The notes under the pieces are model-generated. The model saw only the letters and a list, made by a program, of their open reading frames with translations. It did not search any database and was not told where the DNA came from. From Takakia lepidozioides (Eukaryota; Streptophyta; Takakiopsida; Takakiales; Takakiaceae), in the NCBI GenBank assembly GCA_030704615.1, contig CM060731.1, forward strand, positions 64,150,756 to 64,214,755: 64,000 nucleotides of DNA, in the 5' to 3' direction. This document shows positions 1 through 11,394 of the stretch, in pieces. The stretch's first letter is position 1. The number at the start of each line of letters is the position of its first letter. The translations under genes and the position numbers were made by a program.

Positions 1-29
1 GAACACATCTCAGCTTTCAGGAGATTGAA

Positions 30-542
30 ATGCTGGAGGAGGCAGGTTTTTCCCTTGCGAGACAACCCCAACTCCATGCATGTGCTACTACTCCTGCGTC
101 CTCCCGGGTCCCCCCGGCAAATCCTGACTTGTGGCCAACCAAACGAGATGGAAAGCTCGTTCGGCGTTTCCCTCCAACCGCTGAACACTTTGGCAAAGTG
201 GAGTCCGCAAGAATGCTCCAAGCTCGTGTCGGAAGCACCACGGAAGTACCCGATCCAGGATATGGTCGGGTATTCACAATCATCACTTCCACATCTGCTG
301 TTCATGACAGGACCTACGACATCACGGTTTCCAATTTCCCCAATTGCACATGTCCTGATTTTGTGAATATGCTATCAACCAGTTTGGGCAAGAAAGGTAA
401 ATTCATACCCTGCAAACATTTGTATTTCATATTTTTGAGGAGGATGGTTTGCGATCCCAAACGTGACAACTTCATTCACCAGGCCACTATGAGTTTCAAC
501 GAGGTCGATACTCTTTTGCAGCGGGATACAACACATGGGTAG
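30..542 (+). pseudogene. MULE transposase C-terminal fragment with SWIM zinc finger
   Basis: This open frame carries a SWIM-type zinc finger: a Cys-Thr-Cys-Pro-Asp motif followed about 20 residues later by Pro-Cys-Lys-His (roughly residues 105-130 of 170). SWIM fingers usually sit at the C-terminus of MULE/FAR1-like transposases and bind DNA or protein. The N-terminal third is low-complexity and may not be coding. No transposase core lies upstream on this strand, so it is a fragment. It sits just beyond the C-terminal end of the minus-strand MULE transposase at 1227-2785, where that protein's own SWIM domain would be expected, but in opposite orientation. Family call is firm; whether it is expressed is unknown. 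Confidence 0.6.
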
Positions 543-984
543 CATGAACTATGTAATGTGGTATGTGGATGACCATGATTTGAAATGTGTAATTCACATC
601 AATTCGTCGGCTGTGCAATGATATGGCCTCCAACTATACGGAGTGAGGTCTGAGTGACAACTTTTAGGTAGTGCACATTTGTCATTGCACCGTTCGAAGT
701 CTACATGTCTTGCTGTCGCTATGCACTACAATCATCTTTTGAAGATGATCATAACTCTCATTGTTATTTGAGGAGGGAGGAAGTCTTCTCGTGGCAGCCT
801 TTATGGCGCACACTTTGTGAGGATATTTTGTCGTCTTCGTAATTGTAAAAGTGAAACAAGCATTTGTAATTGCACAATGTTGGATGCTGCAATTGTAGGC
901 CTCAACGCTCGTCTTGATTCTATTTAGGCAAGATTCCCTGCATTAATTCCACGGTAATAGGACCATCCACGGTTATAGGCGGCG

Positions 985-1145
985 CATGTTAATGCTGACG
1001 TGGCAGTTGACGGACAGTGCCACGTCATCATTTACCGCCACATCAGCATGCTGACATGACGCTCACGCCACGTCAGCGTGTGTGCAGGCTCACGCCACGT
1101 CAGCTGGCGTGAGCGTACGCTCGCGCGCTCACGTGCAACGCTCAC
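985..1145. promoter_or_regulatory. ACGT-core motif cluster with inverted repeats
   Basis: Several CACGTCA/TGACGTG motifs lie within 160 bases. TGACGTGGCA at 996-1005 is the exact reverse complement of 1018-1027. A 17-base motif is repeated at 1061-1077 and 1088-1104. The second copy forms a 9-bp stem (1089-1097 with 1105-1113) around a 7-base loop. ACGT cores of this form are bound by plant bZIP factors. The cluster lies beyond the 3' end of the minus-strand MULE, so it could equally be a transposon terminal region. A regulatory role is inference. Positions 543-984 hold nothing recognisable. Confidence 0.35.
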
Positions 1146-1226
1146 GCCATTGCGTCGTTGTCATGCATGCAACTTGTAGTGTAAATTACTGTGTGACTCA
1201 GAACATTGTAACTTCTAGCCGTGTAC

Positions 1227-2785
1227 CTAATAGCATTGATTTCTGACAACAAAAGCATTTGGCCTCCAATCTGGTTTGCTCTGAAGAAGTTGGTCGCGAA
1301 GGCGTTTCATCCAGGGGCTTAGATCAGTCGTTTTATTTCTCGCTGATATAATATAAGCAACAGGTATGTCGTTGAGCCATTCGTCGAACACCATCATGGT
1401 ATACATTGGGAACTGCAATGTCACAATGGTACAAAAATGAATAAGGTGAGTGTTGTAATATTGGCAACAGTTGCATGGCACTCACATTTCATAATGCAAT
1501 GAAAGATAAAGCGTGACACGAATACCTTATTTTCGTTGGTCCCAAATGTTGCATCGCAGGATACCACACGGTTGTGCCCCAGGTCGATCATTTTCTGTTT
1601 TTGCCACTCCGTTTGTATTCCAATCATGAACTTCAAATCATCCGCCACTGGCGTTGTCTCTTCATGGTAGAAGAAGACATGTCAGGATTACTATCGACCC
1701 ACATACATACACTTTGTGCATCATCTGGATGTTTTTTGTAACTCTCAATCGCAAGCTTGTCGGCAATGTTTCTCACATCGTACTCGAACAAGAAACAATC
1801 GCGACTCCACTCCATGCCTGGCTGACACGAAAAAGCTTCCTGGAGCTATTGAGTGTGTGCTGGAGATAGGCCATTGCGAAGACTATCGACGATCCACTGT
1901 TTCATATCTTGGCTGAGACGAGGGGCATGCACGAATCGCGTGAAATGGGAAGAGGGGTCAGCTGAACCATGACATGGCTTTCTTTTTGCATCCACATGTT
2001 GTTTCTGGAAGTATGTGATGATTGCCAACTCTGGATCTAGAAAACACTGGCCAACTTTGAAGCTTCACGTACATCCATGTTTGTATGACTCTCCGAAATC
2101 CGCTGCCTTACGTCTGATTGGCTTGACTGGTTTTTGATTATCAGAGGCTGCTATCGGTTTTTCTTTCTTCTTCACAATCGGCAGGTCCGTGCGCCTATCT
2201 ACCGGGCCGTAACAACAGTGGTACATGCAAAAAAAACATACAAAGCGAAGAGGGTTATCGCCATATATGACTTGCTAGGCCAGCAGAAAGAAGTGGGGCT
2301 GGGAATGTTATACAACCCTCGTAAGTGACTTACTTATGCCACTGACGATAACTGTTTGCACGCGGTGTCGTCAGATCTGGCAACTCACGGTACCTTTGAT
2401 CTTGAACATAAAATTGGGTCTTCCCATCCACTGTACTCATTTCTCCCTCCAGAAAATCAGGAATGCGAGACCATGGAACGACGGCTACTTCGATGGATAT
2501 CTGTTTCCTTTTTCCCTGGGAACCCTGGCGTATCCAACGGAGGTTTGTGTGATTGAAAAGCCCGTCTATGGGCAGCTGTAGGATGCATTTCAAATGAGAT
2601 ACCAAATGCTGCAAATGACAGAGTTCTCCCGCCTCGTCTTTCAAACCATTTGATTCCAATGCTGCTTTGCGTTCCTCGTCTAGCACCTTCGCGGCAGGAC
2701 ACGCCATTAGCGGCAACAGTACCACCAGTACAGTACAAATCGCAGAACACACACGGGCAACGTAGCGGAGCCCTCGGGACCGCAC
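1227..2785 (-). pseudogene. MULE-type transposase, intron-bearing, decayed
   Basis: Reading down the minus strand: an N-terminal region with a Val-Pro-Trp-Ser-Arg motif ends near 2337 at a GTAAGT donor; a Cys-x2-Cys/His-rich finger segment resumes after a TAG acceptor near 2270; then comes the transposase core. The core includes CDATFGTNENK, a clean GT-AG intron of 113 bases (1525-1413), and FPMYTMMVFDEWLNDIP, the usual MULE DDE-domain signature around the first catalytic Asp. Lesions seen: an in-frame TAG near 1846 (consistent with CAG to TAG), a frameshift near 1640 and a TGA near 2070. Several precise splice sites suggest an originally spliced gene, either a MULE or a domesticated FAR1/MULE relative. 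The first 50 or so residues of the longest N-terminal frame are probably not coding. Confidence 0.6.
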
Positions 2786-2944
2786 GACGTCTGCGCACCT
2801 GGTGAAAATGACGCGCGATGGTGGAGTTACCCGTGGGTTTTGATGTCACCGAATCGTGTAACCCAGGTTTGAATTCAAAATATCTGACACCTCTTGGAGC
2901 CCGCCAATTTTTGCCGGGCACCAAGGGGCTACATCAACAGGGGT

Positions 2945-4110
2945 GACATGCGTTGGGGATAAATGATCCGGGGTGACACGAGCTAAGAGTGACACGATCG
3001 GGGGTTACACGGAGGGGATTGACACAGTATCGGGGTTACATGGTGGGGTTACAATGTGAGAGTTACACAATGAGGGTTACACGAAGCGGAGTTACAAGGG
3101 CTGACGTGCATAGGGTTATAGGGATGATGGGGTTACACGAGGAACTGGAGTTACACGGAGAGGGGTACATGGGATAACATGATACAAGCTTGCATTGGGG
3201 TTACACGATGCGGGTTACATATGGTGGGGATTACATAAGATCATATAATGGGAGGGTTACATGATGCGGGATAACATGGGGTCACAGAGGGTTACATGGA
3301 TTACAGAGGGTCACAGAGGGTTACATGGATTATAGAGGGTTACAGAGGGTTACATGGAGTGAGGGTTACATAGGGGTAAGGGTGACACTCTGCGGTGTTA
3401 CAACGGGTTACATGGGTTACAGAGGGTTACAGTGGGTTACATAGGGGTGAGGGTGACACTCTGCGGTGTTACAGAGGGTTACATGGAGTGAGGGTTACAT
3501 AGGGGTGAGGGTGACACTCTGCGGTGTTATAGAGGGTTACATGGTGGTGAGGGTTACACTTGGTGAGGGTCACAGAGGGTTACATGGAGTGAGGATTACA
3601 TGGGGTGAGGGTGACACTCTGCGGTGTTACAAAGGGTTACATGGGTTATAGAGGGTCACAGAGGGTTACATGGGTTACAAAGGGTTACAAAGGGTTACAT
3701 GGAGTGAGGGTTACATAGGGGTTAGGGTGACACTCAGCGGTGTTACAGAGGGATACACGGGTTACAGAGGGTCACAAAGGGTTACATGGAGTGATGGTTA
3801 CATGGGGGTGAGGGTGACACTCTACGGTGTTACAGAGGGTTACATGGGTTACATGGAGTGAGGGTTACATAGGGGTGAGGGTGACACTCAGCGGTGTTAC
3901 ACAAGGATACACGGGTTACAGAGGGTTACATGGTGGTGAGGGTTACACCTGGTGAGGGTTATAGAGGGTCACAGAGGGTTACATGGAGTGAGGGTTACAT
4001 GGGGGTGAGGGTGACACTCTGCGGTGTTACAGAGGGTTACATGGGTTACAGAGGGTTACATGGCGGTGTGGGTTACACTCGGCGGAGTTACATAGGGTTA
4101 CATGGGGATG
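2945..4110. repeat. GGGTTACA-based higher-order minisatellite
   Basis: About 1.15 kb is built from short GGGTTACA-like words (GGGTTACATGG, AGAGGGTTACA, GTGAGGGTTACA). From about 3340 onward they assemble into longer blocks that each include GGTGACACTCTGCGGTGTTACA-like text, recurring about every 60-130 bases. Open frames here simply translate the repeat and are not genes. The left part (2945-3300) is more diverged. Positions 4110-4260 are a transition with a short GACGACGCGTCGGACGACG stretch. This is not the plant telomere repeat TTTAGGG. Confidence 0.8.
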
Positions 4111-4260
4111 AGGGTTAAACCCGGGGCGGGGGATAAGGGGGCTGACGTGCAAGGGGTTACAGGGAACTGGTGGACTGGTGTCGCAGAACGACGACGCGTC
4201 GGACGACGCCAATGGGATGAGAGGCGCTTGATAAGTGTGACCCAAGGGGTTACTGAAGCT

Positions 4261-4695
4261 TAGGCAATCCAGTTTTGGTATGGAATGGACAAGGAGCTCA
4301 AGAGAAGGGTGCGAGATGCAACCCTGTTACAAGCAGCCCAACCCACATTAGCAGATGTGTTTCTGCTGGCTGAGCGGATTGAGCTCAACATGGTGGAGGA
4401 GCGAGTTGTTACCATTGGATTTGGCAAGGACATGCCTGCACGAGGCGCAGCTGCCAGCCCACAGGCACAAGGTACTGCCCAACAGCGTGGTCAGGGGGGC
4501 AAGGTTGCCCAGCCCAAGTTCTATGGAGCTTACAGGGGACCTCAGGTGCAGAGGCCCGTGGCATGTTTTGCAGGCCAACAGCAACCAGGGGTGATATGTT
4601 GGACATGTGGAGGACCCCATGTCAAGAGAGATTGCCCAGAGAGTGGCAAAAGGCCAGCACAAGCACAGCCTGCGCGGGGGGTGGGGAGGGATTGA
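4261..4695 (+). pseudogene. Ty3/gypsy gag C-terminal fragment
   Basis: The frame encodes the end of a retrotransposon Gag: a segment with KELKRRVRDATLLQAAQP and LLAERIELNMVEERVV, a Gln/Gly/Ala-rich linker, and a zinc knuckle CWTCGGPHVKRDC (Cys-x2-Cys-x4-His-x4-Cys). It closely matches the gag of the methyltransferase-carrying element encoded at 15921-14557 on the opposite strand, so both belong to one family. It begins without its N-terminal half and stops soon after the knuckle. No protease, reverse transcriptase or integrase follows. Positions 4696-4817 hold nothing recognisable. Confidence 0.75.
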
Positions 4696-4817
4696 CCGAG
4701 CCCAGCCGGCTGCCTTTCGATGGCTGCCGGAAGCGGAGAACCGGTGGTATGGGCTGTCGGGGCTGGACCGTCCTGACGCGCTCGCATTAAGTTCTTACAT
4801 TATTCCTATTATCTTCC

Positions 4818-4962
4818 GTTGAATATATATGTTTTTTTTTTTTTTTTTTTTTTTTTCAGATGAGGGAAAGTAGCCCTCAAATATATTTAAAAGGACAAAG
4901 AGTACAAGAGGAAAAAATAACCTCAGCCGGGCTGTGAAGGCGTTACATCTTAGTATACAAGC
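4818..4962 (+). mobile_element. Copia-type LTR fragment (5' end)
   Basis: GTTGAATATATATG, a run of about 26 T, then CAGATGAGGGAAAGTAGCCC and a further 100 bases match the reverse complement of 19183-19040. The match continues on the far side of the T-run, so the T-run is internal and not a poly(A) tail. A TGTTGAATATATATG start is typical of copia LTRs. The fragment ends exactly where the large duplicated block begins. Confidence 0.6.
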
Positions 4963-5213
4963 GAATAAACAATAACAATACCTTTATTTAAACCATACCC
5001 GGTATTTATTATACCCTCAGGTTATAAATGAGGTTTTTATTATGTATTTATGCCCTTCAAAACTTGCCAACAGAAATCATATACCCTTACTCCGAGAGTA
5101 AATATAACTTTAAAAATACAGTATGCCCGGACCGGGTGGGTAAGACAATAAATTTCACTCTTACGCGGACCCGGAGGGTATGTTTAAACAATACACCGAC
5201 CCACACAACACTG
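4963..5213 (-). mobile_element. hAT-type MITE fragment
   Basis: The segment ends at 5213 with CACAACACTG, the reverse complement of a CAGTGTTGTG terminal motif. This resembles the hAT-like end CAGTGTTGGGCGGTT of the intact MITE at 5529-6312. The interior is AT-rich with CCGGTATTTATTATACCC-like words. The other terminus is missing. The same fragment occurs at 22224-22478. Confidence 0.4.
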
Positions 5214-5334
5214 GTCTAACCTAATATGAACGGACAGATCTGTTCAAGAAAACTGTTGAGTAGATAATAATAATAATATATGACGCCTCCCAAAGGAAGC
5301 GTAAATCGTGGTGTCTCTTCACCCTGAACGATTA

Positions 5335-5528
5335 GTGCCTTCCCCATGGTGGAAGGTGGGCACCTTTGTGACACCTATTGGTGGATCGAACAAACCCCCC
5401 AAGGGTTGCCACTACCTTAGGTGGGCACCTTTGCGACACCAATGGGTGGTTTGAACCCAACCCCCAAGGGTTGCTGCCTTCCGGTAGGAAGGTGGACACT
5501 TTTGTGACACCAATCGTGTGGTTTGAAC
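5335..5528. repeat. Roughly 80-bp minisatellite (GTTTGAACCC / CCTTTGTGACACC)
   Basis: Tandem units carry CACCTTTGTGACACC, GGTTTGAACCCA and CAAGGGTTGCTGCCTTCC. The array is interrupted by the MITE at 5529 and resumes at 6313-6375. Copy 2 (22600-22930) has an extra unit. On the minus strand the units extend the LRR gene's reading frame with repeats of GSNPWGLGSN. Confidence 0.7.
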
Positions 5529-6312
5529 CAGTGTTGGGCGGTTCTTGCCTTTGTGAAGGAACCTTCGGTTCCGGTTCCACAAATTTTTGAAGAGACGGTT
5601 CCGGATCCAGATCCGGTTATTTTTTATTAAGGCGGTTCCGGTCCGGTTCAGGTTCCGACTTTTTAACATGGGGGCGGTTCCGGTTACCGGTTAGTTGCTG
5701 GAAAAAAACACCGGTTCCCGGTTAGGTTCCGGTTCTTTTTTAAAAATATATTAAATTCTTTTAATTTTTTATTCTTCTGGAAAATTAGATGAACTGATCT
5801 GATTGGTCATACTGAGAATTTTCAACTAAAACCAGGGAATTTATTAGTAAAACAGAAGTAAATAAACTTATATGTTTTTTGTGATTGTCTTTTATGGTAT
5901 ATATAACTAGTTATATACGCATGGTCTCCATTAAAAACGGAAAACCAGAGATTTTATAAGTTGTCGTACGGTGTAGCAAAGAACAACTAAAACAAACTAA
6001 CTACATAAGGATCTTAATTCAAAATACAAAACAAATTAAATATGTGTAATTCTATGGTTACCTTTTATGGTGCAGCAAAAGCACAACTAAAAAAAATACA
6101 TAAATTTGGACCGGAACCGGAACCGCTTTGGAGCTGGAACCTCCGGTTCCCACACATGTGGTCGTAGCTGGAACCGCCGGTTCCGGTTCCCACACAATCC
6201 CCAATGAGCGGTTCCGGTTCCGGTTCTGCACAGGCGGGTCCGGTTCCGGTCCGGTTCCACATAACCGGAACCGGCGGTTACCCGGGGCCAGGGGGGTAAC
6301 CGCCCAACACTG
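5529..6312. mobile_element. 784-bp non-autonomous hAT-type MITE with 8-bp target duplication
   Basis: The element starts CAGTGTTGGGCGGTT and ends with its exact 15-bp reverse complement. It is flanked on both sides by GTTTGAAC (5521-5528 and 6313-6320), a perfect 8-bp target-site duplication as hAT transposases make. The ends are rich in GGTTCCGGTTCC-like subterminal repeats and the middle is AT-rich. There is no transposase frame. The second duplication copy has a single GTTTGAGC at the matching point (22877) and no insert, which independently supports recent insertion. Confidence 0.9.
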
Positions 6313-6425
6313 GTTTGAACCCACCCCCCATGGGTTGCTGCCTTCCGGTGGGAAGGTAATAGTCTGGTTTGAACCCATAACCGATTCAACCGCTTTTTTG
6401 GTAATTTGTGCCCAATACCGCTGGG

Positions 6426-8531
6426 CTATATCTTCGGCGCTGTCTTGAGCAGATACTGTATTGAGTGTCTCTCTAGCAACTCGACTGCTTTCTTGTGCAT
6501 CTCGATCTCTTGCATCTCCAGTGCTTTCTCTCTCATGACTTGTGTATATGGTTCTAAAATTGCCTCGAATATATTCCCATCCTCGAGTGCATTCTCTTTA
6601 AACACTTGTACATGAGCCCCCACTATCGTTTGTTGACTGTCAATGCCTGAAAACAGGTTGCCATCTACATTGATGTTTGATAGACCTGGCATATTCGGTA
6701 GCTGTCCGGGAATGAAACCTGTCAAATCGTTATGGGCCAGGTTTAGAACCTGTAGGCTTCGAAGTTCTCTAAATTCTGGAGGGATGCTGCCCGTCAACCG
6801 ATTTCTGGAAAGATCCAAGTATGACAGGTTGTGGCAGTTACCAAGCCACGCGGGTACTGAACCTGCAAGCTGATTAGATCCACATGAAACGTGACAATGT
6901 GTTGCAGGGCAGCGAGGTCCTGTGGAATTGAACCACGCAATGCGTTGAATGAAAGGTCGATCGTCTGCACATCAGCGCGTATTTGTGAGGACCTCACAGA
7001 ACACTTTGGTCGTATCCACAAGTTTTTGCTTAAATTACAAGTTTGGATTCTGCATTGAATCTTCGTTGCGTGTACTTGATATTTCAATTATTTCAAACTC
7101 TTTTATGTGCATAAATGCCGATTCAAATCTTTAGATGTTATAGTGGTATAAGAAGTAGACCAAAAACGATTGTCAAATTGGGACAAGGGAACTGACCTCC
7201 AAGTTGTGGCAATTAGAGAGCGAAGGTGGTATGGGGCCAGTGATTCCACAGTGAGCCAGATTCAGACTTCTCAACTTCTGGAGATTCCCCAACTGATCTG
7301 GAATATAATTATCTCTAAACTTGTGATTCCAGCTAAGATCAAGCTCCTGCAAAGTACAAGTATTAATAACGTTATATCAGGCTCCGCTTGAAGCGCTAAT
7401 TGTTAATTCCTAAGCAAAGGGCTCCCCATCCGCTGACCCTGGTTAGTGCACTCAGGGCAGCTATGGCAGCATCAAGGGCTGTTTCAGGGCATTTGTGTGT
7501 CATTTTCGATGTCACAAGTCACAACGTCGCTTGATGATATTCGCATAAACGTTAATCTACATCTCTCAACCTGTTAGGTGTTACGATCACCAATTTTTTT
7601 TTTACTCATTCAAGTTTGACTGTCGTCTGGCCAGGAACACTCATCTCCAGGTGAGCGTGAAGAAGTATGAATTAATTTCTTGAGAAGCCCAAAATGTGTA
7701 AAGTAAATTATGTCCTTAACTAGTGAAAGGGAAGCCTTTCCTTTCACAAGGAGCTTGTGACAATACTACCGACAATCCATCTTCGCACAAAGATTTAGAA
7801 CATTATGTTTATCAAAGAAGAAAGTCAAATCACTTATGTAGACAGCGAAATGACTGGGAAACTGATAATAAACCCATTTCGTACTTGGACAAGAAAAGTA
7901 CTAACTTACCTCCAAGCTGGTGCAGTAAGTAAGCGAGCTCAAAAGGTATGACGCCATAGATTTCACAAGCAACCAACTTCAGACTTCTCAATTTCCTGAG
8001 ATTTCCAAAAGAGGTTGGAATCAGACCTGATATGCCATTCCGGCTAAGATCAAGTTCCTGCAAGCTGCTACAGTTGCCTAGCTCCGGAGGGATGGGCCCA
8101 CTAATATTATAATTCAGGGAAAGGTGTTAAGGTGTTGTAAGTTGAGAAGATTTCCTATCTGGGGAGGGATGCTCCCAGACAGGGCGTTATCACTCAGGTC
8201 CAAATGTTGTAAACTAGATATGGACCAAAGATTGGAAGAAATCAACCCTGACAATCCAGTCCCGAAAGAGAGAGCTTTGTAACGCATCTGTCAGCATTGC
8301 AAGCAACCCCTGTCCAGTTGCAAGGAGACATATCAGTGGCGACCCAATCGGAGAGTTGGTTGTGGGCCAGCCCTTTCAGTCCGTCCTTGAAGTCCAGCAG
8401 GGCCGCCAAGTCTGAACCTCTCACTCCAACCGGCCACAGTCCACCACAACACAGTAGCAGCACCCCATGAACAAGGAAAGATGCGAGAAGAGCTGTGTAG
8501 CTGATCTATTAGTCATGAGCGCCCCCGCCAT
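6426..8531 (-). pseudogene. LRR receptor-like gene, decayed copy 1
   Basis: This is the counterpart of the open LRR gene at 22682-25153. The same exons can be traced: exon 1 8531-7910, exon 2 7346-7197, exon 3 from 6964, each with the same GT and AG sites. Lesions relative to copy 2: one base lost just after the signal peptide start (near 8465), one base lost near 8260, an extra GT near 8127, an extra TAAG near 7930 and one base lost near 6886. The 69-bp coiled-coil coding segment is also absent. Motifs still readable are the Cys-Asn-Trp-Thr-Gly-Val N-cap and LRR consensus segments such as LSGSIPP-like repeats. It is a pseudogene unless these are sequencing errors. Confidence 0.8.
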
Positions 8532-9890
8532 ATCCCAATTAATTTCTCATAAGCTGGCCTTTGATCTTTCTACACCCGCTCACCCTCAACAATCTAGGAC
8601 CAAAGTCCAGTTGTGTTGATGGATCACCACTTTTACCACAAATTTGGGGAGGTTGTAAGGAAATTGAAGGATTTTTTCAAGCAAAAACGAAGTGATGAAA
8701 TCAGCACTCTTCCCCCGGATTCAGAGAGGGACGTCAAGGGGAGGCACGTCAAGTTCTTCACTCACACCAGATTGCGCTTCATATGCTAGCTTCTCTTGCT
8801 TAATGTAAAGGCTTGATTACTGCCTGAGCCTGCTGGGCTACTTGGCAGGGGTCACATGTGATGCACATTTTTTCCTTGCCGGCAACTTTGCTCTCAGTTC
8901 TCTGTTTACATTTTGGTGGCTGGCCGCCAAGATCTTTGTCGCTAGTCTGTATCTTCTATGGACATGACGTCTTCTTCGTGGAGATGTCGGCGAGGGTCGG
9001 TCCCGGTATAGTCCAGTGCAGACGGGGAGAGGAAGACTTGAAAAAAATGCGCAGTCGCAGAACACGGGACGGATGACAATGGGGTGGTTGGCTCCGCAGA
9101 TAGACGGATGACACTCGTTCATCCGTGCTTCCTCCAACAGACGATCTCTGCCCTTCGACTCGGATCGATTGTAGGCAAACATCTCAGATGAAAAGTGACC
9201 CTTTACTAGATGATTTCACCACCCTGTTGGTCATCGTTTTGCCAGGACCAGCTTCCAGATGCCATACTTATGGGAAGGAATGTCACAGCCTGTCCATCAC
9301 AAACACGCTCAGCACTGAAACACCTTGAGGATCTAATCCCAAGTCTTTTGCAGATCATTCTCCAGTGCGCATACCCGATCTTCGAAGTTTAGTTAATTGA
9401 AGTGGTACAATTGACTGGATGCTGGTTGCAAATGAAGACTTGCAGAACCTGAGCCAAATGTGTCACTAAATTCCTGCAGAATTGCTGCCATGGATCTTCT
9501 GCCAGATGTAGAAGCAGAACAGGAATGTCCAGTGTATTAGTAGTCAATATACAAGGATGAGACGTGAGACGACACTGTTGTGACTAATGGAGCCAGCATA
9601 CCACACTTGCAGCTTGAGGTTGAGAGTAATTCCATGTGTCCATTCTCACAGGACTGTGCTTCCAATATTCTTCAGCACACTGCAATACAAACTCCTTCAC
9701 AGACATCATTTCTTCAAAACGGAGCATAGACAGGCCAACTGTACATATGGACGATCATCTGCAGCGTTTCACTTTACAGTTTTGACACAAACCGATCACC
9801 TATCTCTGTTTAAATTGGACACTCCGAAACCATTATTTCAATAAGAGAGTACACCTTCAATGGACCGCATAAATCAGCAAAAGTACATAC

Positions 9891-9969
9891 CTTGCCATGG
9901 ATGACAAACCAGCAGTCATCTTCTTTTTTTGTGTTCTGCAACCTGTTCGAGGGTGAATATAACGTCCAT
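9891..9969 (-). pseudogene. Cytochrome b5 first coding exon, copy 1
   Basis: From an ATG at 9969 the frame reads MDVIFTLEQVAEHK. After a run of seven A the next frame gives EDDCWFVIHGK, ending at a GTATGT donor at 9890. This is the start of a cytochrome b5 heme-binding domain, an electron carrier usually on the ER membrane. The exon is 79 bases; 78 would keep one frame. The next exon, which should carry the heme-ligand HPGG motif, was not found downstream. Copy 2 at 26517-26595 has the same A7. Confidence 0.55.
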
Positions 9970-10149
9970 GTGAGATTGAACCTACGACAGGCTTGGCAGG
10001 ATGTTGAACTGTTCAGCAATCGTCGACGGCTGTCTGGGGGAGGAGATGGGGATGTCACTTGGAACAGCAGGTGGTGGCAAGCTCTCGTTGATCAAGACCA
10101 AAAGCTACATATGAAGATGGTAGTGAAGTGTACAGGGAGAGATTAGGGA

Positions 10150-11390
10150 TTTTCTTCTTCTGGTTTTTTCCCTAGATAAGAAAACTTGTAGACACAGAGT
10201 ACAGGTATAGGTACAGAGTGTGGCAGACAGGGTCACGGCCATGGTGAACAGTGTCTACGAGTAGCTGGGAAGAGAGATGATACAGAAGTTGATGCATGGT
10301 GTGGCGGTTGGGAGGACTGGGTGTATCCCAGTACATGTGCAATTCTAGGATTGGGTGATAATTCCAGTTGAGTAAGGAATCATTGGGACTTGAAGGATCT
10401 GTACACTGAAGTAAAGATCTCACTCCCCTGCCAATGGTTCCATCATGACCAGACTTGAATCTAAACTAAGTCCTTGGCAATTAGGCGAGATCACACATCA
10501 TAGGCCACTGCAGTCGTCACTCTGTGCCACTGGCTCTTATTATTGCCAAATACCAACCAGGGCAGGGCGGGAGTAAGAACAGCTACGTTGCGGCCCTAGC
10601 GACCCCCGGAGGTCGCCAAGGGGAAAAACCAGTCAGGGGGGGGGGGGGTCGGCCGTTGCTACGCAATGGGTTGTGGCGACGCCAGGGCGCCTCATGCGAT
10701 CCCCTCCCGTGGCAAGCTTGAAATTCCCGTCGCATGGGCACTGTTGAAAACGACGCCCTGCCGTGACATGCCGCGTGGTGGTGGTGGGGGGGGTTTGTGT
10801 TTTTGGGGGTTGATTTTGGGGGTGAATTGGGGGTGATTTTTGGTTTTTCCCTAGTTTGTTTTTGGTGTGTTGGAAGACCTTATAGCTTCCATTGCTCTGA
10901 TTTAATAGGTACATAGCGTACGTTATTGCATAGGTTTGACCAAGAATGAATCAAGGGTAAGGCCGGTGCAACACATGAATAAGAGGGAAGATGGAAATAT
11001 ATTTAGAAGTAATGAGCTGAAATGCTCTGCTCACAAGGGTTCAGTAGGTTGACACTGGGACCTACACGGATTACGACTAGTCATCATCATCCTCATCATC
11101 ATCCTCAAAGGAGGACTTAAAGCTATCCGATGGGCCTTATGACTCCGCGCCCTTTGCCCGAGCATGTACAGCAAGCAGCGTACCCCTAACTCCCACGGAG
11201 CCCCGGTTATTAGCATCACGTCCGTCCATCATCGTCAGGTCACGTCAGACCTGACGCTGACGGGACCTCCGTCACTTCAAGTTCGGGGAATATTTTGGTA
11301 AAAATAGTACCAGGTAAAATACTGTCACTTAAGCAGCCACGTTGCCAACACGGTGGAGGTGGCAAATACATTTTGAAAATTAACAAAATG
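10150..11390. other. Non-coding stretch with G-runs and ATC microsatellite
   Basis: No gene is recognised here. It holds a G11 run near 10637, a GGGGG/TTTTGGG-rich stretch at 10780-10850, an ATC/CTC microsatellite near 11080-11110, and a short palindromic CGTCAGGTCACGTCAGACC element near 11235. The matching stretch in copy 2 is 26770-28020, with longer G-runs near 27255 and 27407. Confidence 0.5.
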
Positions 11391-11394
11391 AACG

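Noticed and set aside
2989-4118. Several 60-75-codon frames
   Set aside because: They are translations of the GGGTTACA minisatellite.
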